From NCBI RefSeq assembly GCF_017591425.1, contig NW_024467106.1:27394501-27458500 (forward strand): 64,000 nucleotides of DNA, written 5' to 3'. This DNA comes from Ochotona curzoniae (Eukaryota; Chordata; Mammalia; Lagomorpha; Ochotonidae). The translations under genes and the position numbers were made by a program. Under the pieces are notes generated by a model. That model made no database searches. It saw only the letters and a program-made list of their open reading frames with translations, and was not told the DNA's origin. Positions 21,906 to 32,035 of this stretch are shown one piece after another; the first letter of the stretch is position 1; each line of letters starts with the position of its first letter.

Positions 21906-24900
21906 GCTTCTCCCGATGTAGGCAGGATGTGACCATACCCTCATACTAAGCTTGTATGACAAATCCTCAAACCAAGTGGTGTCTGGTTAAGTATTTGTGG
22001 CCCGAATGTGGCATACATGAGTTCCTAAGGTTGACACAGACAACCTGTCTCCAAGAACTCACAGGCCACGGAAGGGCAGTGGGGCCATCAGAGATTGTCC
22101 CTTCCAAGAGCCCCTTTGCAGTTCTTGTGTGAGATGCTTGTCTAGTCCACAGCACACATCCATGCTCTCTACTCCCTGGAACCACTTCACTTCCTCCTTC
22201 CATGAGCTCATGGAACTGCCATGCTGGTCACTGTGGAGCTGCCATGTTGCTACCTTCTAGGCACTGGAGTGAAGGTGTGAAGAAGCCAGAAAACAGAGCT
22301 TGCCACCTGCATCACACTTAGGAGGGACTCTAGACACATGATGTGGAAGCAGATGCAGAGATGTATGCTCAAGGGCCCATGAGTTCCCCCCAGAAGTTTC
22401 TCGGCTATGATTTTATCTCAATGGCAATAATATGAAGTTCACTATTAGTAGATTCTGGTGTTAAAAGTTGCCAACTCTGGCATAAGAAATCCTGTGTGCA
22501 AATTCTGACCTTACCACTTGACAATGTGTGCACTTGACAACAGGGTTCTGGACAAAACTGTGAAACTGAATGAGGCAAACAAGTTTCTCTGTCCATCTTC
22601 CTCTTCCTCTTCACCCAGGCAACTCAGGAACCATCCCAGTTCATATTCCCAGGATGCAGGCCTTGCTGGTGGAGGAGACCCTGGAGCTGAGCAGGAATTT
22701 TTCCAGGCTGATGAACCCCAATTTCATGACATTCGCATGTGCAGCACTTTCTGTTGATGGTTATTCTCCTATGCATCTGAACCTGACAAACAGATAGGGT
22801 AAGGTAGTTACACTTGAATCTATGCACTTTGATCCTCAATATCCACATATTCCAAACTTGTAAAATCCTCTACTTAAACCAATGCCCTCAGCATTTTTAC
22901 AGTCATTTGAAGACAGGCACAGAAACATCTGAGTCTCCCAATACACACATTCCCAGCTGGGGTCAAATAGGGCAACGCTTGGCTTTCTTCTCTCAGTCTC
23001 TTGCCACATACAAATGTCTTTTTCTGTGGTCTCTTTAGTGCCATGCTCTTCACATTTTTGTACATTTTTTTTTTTTGTCAATGACTTCACAGCTTCGGCT
23101 GGTCCTTAAGTGCGGTGCTGTAGTCAGCTCAGGAGACTGTAAGGTGCCTTGTAAAGAACAGGCACATGGCAGGAAAGTCACATGCAGGCTTGAGTTATGA
23201 TGTGGTTGGCTGTGAGGTCAAAGTTCATAAATCAGCAATAACATTAAATAAGGTGTCCTCCAACAGAAACACACAGAAAACCAAGCTGTGTTTTGTGGTT
23301 GACAAGCATGTGACCTGAGGCTCGCCAGTACCGTGTTCTCCACCTCCCCAACCACCCTAGCCCAGGACCTGCTTGGCCCATGTTCTCAGGGACTGTGTAA
23401 AACTCAACAGCTGCCCAGGCAGAGAATGCAGAGTAGAGGCCTCACGGTAAATAAAGGAAGCAGGTTCAGGAAGGCTGGACAGTCTCACAGCTGATGAGTG
23501 CCTGGGCCAGCACTTTAACTCAGGGACAGCCAGGTTCCTCTTCTACCCACTATCATCCCCCACCTCCCAGGACTTTTGGCCAACTGGGCTGTACAAACAA
23601 CAGCCACTGGCTGAGCTTCAGTAAGGTGTGATCTGCCAGTATTTTTCAACTTTTCTTTTGCTAATACCGTTCTCTAGTTCTCCTTCCTTGCCTCCCTCCT
23701 ACCCCAGCCTCTTTTTCCTTGGCTGGTTTTTGGATCAGCTAAAATGACTTTGCCATTGATCCCAAAGTCCCTTGGAACAAGCCAGCTGGCACGTACATCT
23801 CATCATCAAGTACAATCCTTTCCAATGTGGGGGTTCTCGGGCAACACCAGGGCAATCGAGCTGCATAAAGTCAAGTCATGTGTCCGTGAAAATTCTCCCA
23901 TGTTATTCTTATCAGTGTCTGAACTTCTAGAACAGAGCAGGTGGTAGGGAAGGCCCTAACGGAATACCTGTATGCTCCTTCACCCAGCCCTAGTCACCTT
24001 CATTAAGCCCTGCAATTATCAGTCCTCCCTGCCCAGGAGCAATTGCTCTCTCTAAGCATTTGCAAGTCCCCAGTGCCATTTTGTAGGCTTGTAGATCTAG
24101 TAGATCCCTGCTTCAAGGGCCCCACGGTACTTGGAGTGACACGCTACCTTGATGAGTTTGATAGCACCACAGAGAGAGAGGAGACAGAGGGAGGAAGAGA
24201 AAGAAGAGTAACAAGTATCTAAGAGGTGGCATTTACATTTCAAATTTTCTTCTCCAGGGTTGGGGCACCAGCCAGACTTCTGATATCAACTGTAGAATCC
24301 ACATAGCTCATTTTAGCAGAAAGAAAATCTCCTGAAAAATGATAAGCAGAATCTCCAGGACAGCAAATGCCCAAAGGTGGCCAGCCAGGGAAAGTGTTCA
24401 CACTTTCTAAGACCCGCAACACTGGGCACGGAGCACCAAGGGCTCTAGCTTTGACTACCACCTCCTACCCCAACCCCGCAAAGCTGCTCACCTCCACTGT
24501 TCCTCCAGCCAAAAGGGGATGCTGAGCAGCACCCGCCTTGTTCCACTTCTGAATGGAACTGTTTCACAGGTGCATCCAATGGGTGACATTCAGGCCACAT
24601 GACTGGATGACCACAAACAGCAGAGATACTTCTTTTCTGTCACATTCACAGAGGATAGAGGTTCAAGAGCAAGGTGTTGTCAGTGCTGCCCTCTCTCTGG
24701 AGGTTATATGGGAGACTCCTGGTGATAGGGGCAATCTTGACTTTCAGTCACATCATTCCACTCTCTGCCTCCTTTTCTGCCTTTGGTTTCACTCTCTTTA
24801 TGCCTGGTTTTCATCAAGATGCTGCCATTGGGTAACAGTATTCACCAGATAGCCAAGGATGATCTTGGTTCAGCATCCTTAACATCCGCAAAACCCTTTT

Positions 24901-25147
24901 CCTGCATAAGGCAATGTTCAAGGGCTGAAGACTCTCATTCAATTCTCTACACCCAGCTGCAGATGCCAATCACCTACAGAGCATTTTAGGCAAATGCAGG
25001 TGCTGACGACTGCCCAGACATTCTTCTTCAGGGCTCGGCATATGGACTACATGATGTGGGGCAGTTGTTGCTGGCATTGTTAGCTTGTCAATTTCTGTGC
25101 TGCCCAGTCATGCTGGCAAAACTAGTGATTGTCCCACCAGCTTTGTT
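21906..25147. other. unclassified sequence
   Basis: 3.2 kb with no named repeat and no convincing gene. A short T run lies at 23067-23077, and a small purine-rich (GA) patch at 24170-24210. Confidence 0.4.
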
Positions 25148-25430
25148 TTTAGAAATATATTTCTTTGGAATGCAGAGAGACAGAGAAATCACCCAACCAC
25201 TGGTTCACTTCCAAATTCTTACAATCACCAGAGCTGGGCCAGGCTGAAGCCAGGAGCCCAGAATCCAAACTGGATTTTCACCAGTGGCAGGGCCCCACTA
25301 CTTGAGCCATCACCTGTTGCCTCTGAGGATGCCCATTATCAGGAACCTGGCATTGTGAATGGAGCCAACATTCAAACCCGGATGCTTAGCTATGGGCATC
25401 CCAAATGGTATTTTAACTGCTACATTAATT
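25148..25430 (-). mobile_element. old CSINE, antisense
   Basis: Antisense CSINE2-like: 'ACCACTGGTTCACTTCCAAA', 'CAGAGCTGGGCCAGGCTGAA', 'GCAGGGCCCCACTACTTGAG', 'ATTCAAACCCGGATGCTTAG' and 'TGGGCATCCCAAATGG'. Well diverged, nearly complete. Confidence 0.75.
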
Positions 25431-25434
25431 GCCT

Positions 25435-25600
25435 GTTCCCTGGCCCAGTAACCACTTTACAGGTGAGAATAGAGGCCCAGAGAGACACACGGTATGTGTC
25501 TTGGTCCCCTCAAGCTGTGCACAATCCCCAGCCCCAGTAGGCTTAATCTCCTCCAAGGCTCCATCAGGACCCAGACAACCAACATCCTCCCATGTGCCCT
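25435..25600 (+). mobile_element. MIR SINE fragment, sense
   Basis: 'CAGTAACCACTTTACAGGTG' followed by 'AATAGAGGCCCAGAGAGACA' is the MIR core. The remainder is diverged. It adjoins the old CSINE on its left. Confidence 0.6.
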
Positions 25601-25949
25601 TAGCTAGGATTTCAAACCTGCTACATCTCTAACCCAGAAGCAGATAAGTTTATGAGCCTAATGTGTGACTTCAAAGTTACTGAACCTTTCTTGGTCTAGT
25701 TTTCCCTTCTTGAATAGGGAAGCTTCTGCTCAGTGCCCTCTGAGGTGACTTTCAGAGCAGAGCTGCTATGATCTGCTAATTCTAGACATCTGAAAATGTC
25801 TTGCTTGACCCTCAGTCACTCCGGGATGTTTGATGACATACCATTGGAGAAGAGCCAGGAAAGGATAGGATCTGAGCCTGCATTGAGTACTGGGAGCCCA
25901 TGAGATGGTAACAGGCAGGAGGTGGATGGGGAGAGTAGGAATTAAAAAT
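25601..25949. other. unclassified sequence
   Basis: No recognised feature. Confidence 0.4.
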
Positions 25950-26042
25950 CAGGCAGCTTGTTTCAAATATGAAAATTGGGCCTTGGAGCAGGAAATGATA
26001 AATCCAGTTTCACATAGTTAAAGGCAGAACTGGGTTTAGAAT
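25950..26042 (+). mobile_element. MIR SINE fragment, sense
   Basis: Short MIR core-to-end piece: 'CAAATATGAAAATTGGGCCT' then 'TCACATAGTTAAAGGCAGAA' and 'CTGGGTTTAGAATTAG'. Confidence 0.55.
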
Positions 26043-26807
26043 TAGCTTTTTCTGACCCCGTTCATGGGTTCTTTCTGCAACTCCAAGAAGAAAGATGGTT
26101 TTTCTTGTCTGAGTCCTGACCAGCTCGCAGTGGCTGCCTTGAGCACTAGCTTCTGGAAGGTTCCCAGACCCTTCAGGGCACAGCAGGAAGAGTGTTGTGA
26201 TTGATTAGCAATGTCTGCCATGGCCACAGGAGGGGAGAGCAGTTGCCCAGGTTTTGCCAGCCTTGATTTACCAAGCTTCATGATAGAACAAAATTGCCTG
26301 TGGGAAACCTGAGGTTTATTCTCCATAGAAAACCAATAGGTGGGGGGGAAAAAAAAAAAAAGAATGGAGAACTACATTATTGTTTCTGTAGAAGACTCTT
26401 GAAAGCAGCCTTGCCCAAAATTCAGAGGTGGTAGTCAATGCATGCTTAGGAAACAGTTCACACTTAGTCGAAATTTGCTGAGTAACACGGGGAACAAATA
26501 GCATTGCAAACTATGAAAAGGGTGTGCGAAGCCAGGATGTGAGAGATAGGGGAAACAAGCTTCTGGAAAAATAGAACAAAATAACAATTAAGATAGCTAC
26601 ACGGAACAATGTGCACCTAAACGTTTTGGTTTTATGTTGCTCCAGCTATAATGTTGCTGCTTAGACCAAGACATTAAAACCGATTAATTTATTTTCATGA
26701 GCACAGTTGCAAAGCTGTAGGTTAAAAACTATATAAGCACGTAGATGAGTCAGTTCCTTCATGTCTTCAATTTAATCCCAGCATTTTAAAAGCCAGTTTC
26801 CTTACAT
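26043..26807. other. unclassified sequence
   Basis: No gene seen. A G/A homopolymer block ('GGGGGGG' then 13 A) lies at about 26342-26361. Confidence 0.4.
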
Positions 26808-27122
26808 GCTTTTTAAATTTTTATTAGAAATGCAGAGATACAGTAAGGGTGGAAAGGAGAGAGAAAAACAGATCATCCATGAACTGGTTCACTCAAGTGC
26901 CCGGAATAGCCAGGACTGAGCCAAGAACCTTAAGCCAGGTCTACAACTCAATCCAGTTCTTCCACATGGGTAGCAGGGCCCCAAGTACTTGAGTCGTCCC
27001 TGAACACTGCCTCCCAGGATGCTCATTAACAGGAAGCTGGATCTGGAAGAGGCTTGAAACAAGCACTCCCACTGGGGATGTGGATGTCCCAAATGGCAAC
27101 TTGATGGCTTGCCTCTCAATTC
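26808..27122 (-). mobile_element. old CSINE, antisense
   Basis: Antisense order: 'TTTAAATTTTTATTAGAAAT', 'CCATGAACTGGTTCACTCAA', 'AGGACTGAGCCAAGAACC', 'GCAGGGCCCCAAGTACTTGA' and 'GTGGATGTCCCAAATGG'. Close to full length. Confidence 0.78.
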
Positions 27123-27124
27123 TA

Positions 27125-27302
27125 GTTGTTAATAATAATAGCTTTTGAGATTACTATCACCATCCAGCCTTTACAGATGGGGCTACTGAGATTTAGAAGA
27201 GCCAAGGAACGTGTCCAACATTACAATTAGTAGGTAGTAGCACAAGTGGGATTGGAATCAGACTCAAAATTTTGACCCTACCCTCAGATTAAAAGCTAGA
27301 TC
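27125..27302 (+). mobile_element. MIR SINE, sense
   Basis: 'TACAGATGGGGCTACTGAGA', then 'CAAGGAACGTGTCCAACATT', 'AGTAGGTAGTAGCACAAG' and 'GGATTGGAATCAGACTC' follow MIR order. It abuts the CSINE on the left. Confidence 0.72.
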
Positions 27303-28024
27303 TTATTGGAAGTATATAGGAGAACTGAAGAGGGTCACTAGAAGTGAGACAACAACCTTTCTAGAACTGGTCCTGAACCCCAACCTCTCCCAACACAAAA
27401 GCAGTATAGTCTTCCGCCTCATTAAGCTTGCATACCCCTCTGATAAAGCGATAGAACTCACCACCCAGGAGGGAGCTCACAGGGTCTGTGTGTGGCGCCA
27501 TTTCCCCTTTGCCCCCACAGCACTGCCACTCCCAGGCCAGGTTAAAGGATGCCAGCTCTGCCACACACTCTTCTTTTTTCCCAAATTAATCAAGAAGTAG
27601 GAATTTCTGACAAATGCCATCTGCTGATTTTTCAGAGACAAGTTTTGGTGGTGTGACCAGCAGGTGCCTCAGCTTTTTCTAGCATGCAGTACCAAAATAG
27701 TCACCATGGCAACCCTCAGAGGGCAGGCTTCCAAAGAGATGCATTGTGCGCACAGAAACTCCAGAGCACTTTCAAGAAGCAAGGAGGCTCAGTGGTGGGG
27801 TGCCAATGGTAGTGAGAAGAGCTGCTTTCTCACACCCCCCAAGCCAGCCCCAGGCTGCCGCATACTGCCTGCACACAGCCCTTCACTTGTCCTGGGGCTT
27901 GGGCTCATAAGAAAAGAGAAAGTTATAGGTAGGGCAAGTAAAGGGGGCTACTGTGAGATTTCTAGCAGAGGCTGAAGTCAGCTGGAGGGATGAGAGAAGA
28001 GGGATTTCCCCAGGTCGGGAGGTA
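27303..28024. other. unclassified sequence
   Basis: No recognised exon or repeat. A plus-strand frame of 103 codons at 27664-27975 has no recognisable domain. Confidence 0.4.
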
Positions 28025-28150
28025 GAACTGGGCTCTAATTCCTGCTGTTGCTTTCTTAACCCAGTGGTCCTAGGCAATAAACCTCTCCTCTTTCTGGGTC
28101 TCAGCTTCTCATTTTAAAAATGGATGTGGTAAACTCACACAGCCTCTTCC
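28025..28150 (-). mobile_element. MIR SINE fragment, antisense
   Basis: 'CTGGGTCTCAGCTTCTCATT' then 'TAAAAATGGATGTGGTAAAC', preceded by 'GGTCCTAGGCAATAAACCTC', is the antisense MIR core. Confidence 0.6.
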
Positions 28151-29338
28151 CAGAGAAAACTGTACCTCTGATATAACACCTGTACAAGCTATGTAATGGG
28201 CTACAGCACTAATCCTAAGCAACTCAAAGCTCTGATTTCTTCTAGTAAAATCCAGACACAGATCCCCTCTGGATCCTTCTCCCAAATCCTCGTTCCCATG
28301 ACAAGTTTTTCAGCCAGCCTGGGAGAGGTTGTTTTGTCCTAGTTGGGAAGTGTTCTTCTCTTTTCTTTTTCTTTTTTCTTTTTTTTTTTTTTTGTTGTTT
28401 TTTTTTTAATCTATCCCAGCATTTTAGTTTCCTGAAGCATTTTTCTTTGCTTGTCTCCTGGCAGCCTGGAGTACTTGTCTAGAAAAAAAAAAAAGATTTG
28501 GAATCTATCTCTGTGATCATGTACTAAGCACAGGTAGTGTGTTTAAGATTCTCTGAAATGATCACATTTGGGTTTGGGGCTTCTATTCTCCCTGAGTGAT
28601 GGACAGAACGAGCCAGGGCGGGGCTGCAGAATCCACAACCTGACTCTTCCCACTCTACTCATATTCTCTGGGGCAGGAGATACGATCTGCCCACACACAA
28701 GCTCTCCAGGCTTTCCGTTAGTTCAACTGTACCCTGGGAGCCTGCGAGACCAGCCAAGCCCAGGACGGGGCCACGTGGGGCCAGGGCAGGTAGACTTACC
28801 TGGAAGAGTCCCAACCTGGCTATCAGCATATCCACTTTCTTCCCACTTCCTTTCACAGCTTCCTTCCTCGGTTCACAATGATAGTCTCGCTTCTGCCAGT
28901 CCTGCCATTCATGCCCCCCCCCTTTTCTTTCTTTCTTTTTTTTTTTTTTTTGCCTTTTTGAGAAACCGTCATATGTATAAAAGGCTTCCTCATATTCAGA
29001 AGTGTCTGGAGATTCTGAGCTGCTAATGTAGACAGCTGGCACGGCTGAACCCTGGGCACTCCTGAGGGACCCAGGTGGCCACTGGAAGGCACAGAGCTGA
29101 TGCCTGTGCAGACTTCTAAGCCCTGGCTGTGATAGATGGAAAGTTAGGGTTGGAACAAAAGCCCCCGTCCCAGGGGTTACAGACTGTGCAGTGCCCTAGT
29201 GGCTCCTAGAGTCTCACTCCATCCTGCCCTCCCAGCAGCCCCAGAAACATTGATAATGTAGACAGGAATGTCAGGAGAGTATAAGGAAGCCGTCTTAACA
29301 GGAAGTTATGTAACGGGAAGTTACTTCTCACAGCCCTG
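28151..29338. other. unclassified sequence with T-rich tracts
   Basis: Pyrimidine/T-rich tracts at 28354-28409 and 28921-28951. On the minus strand a very good splice-donor string, 'TTCCAGGTAAGTCT', lies at about 28792-28805, inside a 127-codon frame (28659-29042). That frame also runs through the poly-A complement of the second T tract, so I do not call a coding exon. Confidence 0.4.
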
Positions 29339-29339
29339 G

Positions 29340-29515
29340 AAGATTAGGAGCTGGTACCGTCAGGTCCTGGTGAGGACCTTCTTGCAGTTTGATTTCATCT
29401 TGCCCTGTTCTCATGAGAGAGAGAAAGAACACAAGTGAGCTTCCTCCTGCCCCGGGGGCTGATACCATCACGAGGGCTCCACCCTTACGGCCTCAGTTTC
29501 CTTCTCCAGAAACCA
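29340..29515 (-). mobile_element. MaLR LTR fragment, antisense
   Basis: 'CCTGGTGAGGACCTTCTTGC' then 'CTCATGAGAGAGAGAAAG' and 'ATACCATCACGAGGGCTCCA' with 'CCCTTACGGCC' match the middle of an antisense MST/MLT1 LTR. Ends not found. Confidence 0.6.
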
Positions 29516-30960
29516 TCACACTAGGGACAAATCTGGGGAAAACACGGACATTTAGCCCATAGGAGGAGGATGGAGGCCTGAAGTGTAATAAGCCAAAAAC
29601 CTTGTGAGACCCAAGTAACGGACTTGAACAAGACCACCCAGAGCATAATCTAAGTCAGCCAGAGCCCAGTGCGAGAGATGAAAGGTGGTTAGACACTCAA
29701 TGGTGTTTGCAAAGGCTGTACATGGAGCTCTGCTGGGAGACACTACCCCAAGCAAGGGATCCTCCTTCTTTGATTTGTTTTCCAAATAAATCAAAGTGAC
29801 TCAGGATGTGGGGTAACCTAACCCTATCCCTACTTTGGTTAAGGGAGGGGAAGCGCAGGATGTCTTTTAGGAGGAGAGGGCAGCCTTCTGGAGCTGGGGC
29901 CCTAAAAAAGTGGGTAAAATTTTGATGTGCAAGAGCTCGGAGGTGCGGCCCTGCTGCTCCCACACTGTGCCCTGGTCAGGTGTCTGCAAAGGCCACTCCT
30001 CTAACCACTGCAGAGCGTTGGTAGTGGAGGCACAACCAGAAAAACAGGCAGGCTCAGGTCAGGGTTCTACGGCTTCAGAACTCATCCTCCAGGTGGTGGG
30101 GAGGAGCCATCAGGCACATCGCTGGTGTGGCAGTAATGCCTTACACTTCAGACAGGTGGGCTCGACTGGGGGTGGGAGTCAGTCCTGGGCAACAGCATAG
30201 GTCACAGTCCACAAGGACATCTGCATGCCATCCTGACGCCTGGACCAGATCGGTGAGGGCGTGCCCCAGGTTGGGGCAAGGGGCAATACCAGAGCCCAAG
30301 CCCCGATTAGGGCAGGAAAGCAGCTCAAGACTTCCCTGAAGGAGCCAGGTCTGCCTCAGGTCCAGGGGCAAGCTCAACAGTAGGGATATATCAGAAGGCA
30401 GGAGTGGCACGAGTCAGAGGACTAAGGGAAGGCAGCAGTAAACCGCAAAGGGGCTGTGAGAACTTGCTGGAGATGCTGCAGGCTCAGGGGGGTGGGCAGG
30501 GGTACAAATGACACATGCATGAACTGGATTTGGAGGAGAGATGGCCGATGACAAGCTCAGTGAAGCCCCTGAAGGGGCCAAATGTGACACACAGCCAGGA
30601 GCCAGTCTCAGTACCCGTGTGGGTGTGTGACCGTTGGGCATCTGGAGCAAAGAACACAATGCCAGGGGCCACCCAGCAGGGCTTGTTCCCTTCTGTCACG
30701 CTTTGGGGTAGAAGGCAGCTCCATCCTCCACCACACCCCTCAGCAATGTCCTACACTCACCCCGTCCCATGCTCCCTGTACCCACAGAGACACAGAGATA
30801 GATCCCAAACTTTTTTTTTTAAAGACATGAATCAAACTCTCCATGTCACTTTGTAAAGGCTTCTAGGGGCTCTGTTCCCTGTTCTCAGGGTTGAGGGCTA
30901 AGCGGGTAGTCCATTCTTCCACTCCCCTTCTTCCCCCGCCCCCCCAACTCTACAAACTTC
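29516..30960. other. unclassified GC-rich sequence
   Basis: No repeat recognised. Many overlapping frames of 70-113 codons follow from the GC content. A run of nine C/T-rich bases and 'CCCCCGCCCCCCC' lies at about 30935-30950. Confidence 0.4.
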
Positions 30961-30976
30961 CTGTCCAACTACCCCA

Positions 30977-30986
30977 GGGCATGCCC
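30977..30986. promoter_or_regulatory. perfect p53 half-site-like palindrome
   Basis: 'GGGCATGCCC' fits the RRRCWWGYYY half-site exactly. No second half-site lies next to it, so functional binding is doubtful. Confidence 0.2.
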
Positions 30987-31159
30987 CGCCTGACACGCCT
31001 GCCTGCCAGAGTTTGTTTCCTGTCTTGCTTTGTGAGCCAGAGTTTGGAGCCTTGGAGCCATGGCTCCCCCGAGGAGTTGAGGCTGGCGCTGCAGGAGGGG
31101 TTCAGGGTACTGTACCCACCACCCTGGGCCTGGCCTGTCCACTCCCCTGCCGTCCTCCG

Positions 31160-31315
31160 GCTGCTGACGCACGCGTCCTATAATAAGCCTCTGTTACTTG
31201 GAGCTGGGGCGGCTCCGTAGTAAGCTGAAACCGCTACTATATTTACACCCCTTCCACATTTAGACAAAGGCTATTTTTAACAGGAGGACTATTTGTGGGG
31301 GTTGCCCACGTCACT
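31160..31315. promoter_or_regulatory. candidate muscle-type promoter/enhancer block
   Basis: Within about 150 bases there are several motifs. 'TGACGCAC' at 31165 is CRE/AP-1-like. 'CCTATAATAAGC' at 31177 is TATA-like. 'CTATATTTAC' at 31237 misses the MEF2 consensus at one position. 'CTATTTTTAA' at 31271-31280 is an exact YTAWWWWTAR MEF2 match, and 'CACGTCA' at 31308 is the reverse of a CRE half. Just upstream is GC-rich sequence with scattered CpG. MEF2 is a muscle and activity-regulated factor. Motif density is seen; regulatory function is inferred. The downstream gene and strand are unknown. Confidence 0.35.
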
Positions 31316-31679
31316 CTGTTCACATGCATCTCACCATCTTGGGGCTGTTATTCTGATTTCACACTTGCGCCGGGTCTCTCTCCTTCCCTCCTCCTCCCCT
31401 CAGCATCTCCATCTTTCTCTCACTTCTTTCTTCTTCTGCCTCCAGTTTCCTTTTCTTTCCTCAAGGAAATCAGATTGAGGTCTTGGGAGGACGCTATTGT
31501 AGGCCCCAGCAGAGGGGCCTCAGTCTTAGGCTGGAGACGGAGGACGGGGCCTGCTGGGGTGGAGCTGGAGGCAGGCACAGACCCTCATCCCAGGAGACTC
31601 TGCAATGGTCTGTTCTGCCTCCAGCTTTAACCTGGGCAGAATACAGGTGCTGTCCCTTTATCCTCCAGGTCATTCCAGT
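31316..31679. other. unclassified sequence
   Basis: Pyrimidine-rich 31370-31460, then GC-rich purine-biased sequence. No exon recognised. Confidence 0.4.
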
Positions 31680-32035
31680 TCTGTGTTTGTGTGTGACTGC
31701 TACATGTGACTAAGTATTTGTGTTAGAGGTGTGTGGATATAAATTGGAAGGAGTCTGTGCAGGTGTGTGAGTGTATATATGCATTGCGTAACATTATGTA
31801 TATACATGGGTGAATACTGTGGGTGTGTGTGAGCCTTCTTTGTGTGCATGCATTGTGTGTGTGGTCACGTAAATATTAAGAGTGTGCGTGTATGTGTGTG
31901 CATGTATTATGTGTGCCACTATGTGTGGATGTGTGTGCACTGTGAGCATGAATATCATGTGTGTGTGCATGTATGGATGGATGGGAGTGTTGGGTATTGT
32001 GTGTATGTGTGCCTAGGTGGGTGGGAAAGAGTGAC
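31680..32035 (+). repeat. degenerate TG-rich satellite-like tract
   Basis: Imperfect alternating TGTG/TGCATG units, with 'GTGTGTGTG'-type runs interrupted by 'GAGCATG', 'GGATGG' and similar. No fixed period holds throughout. The Cys/Val-rich frame on the plus strand and the His/Thr-rich frame on the minus strand are translations of this tract. Confidence 0.85.
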
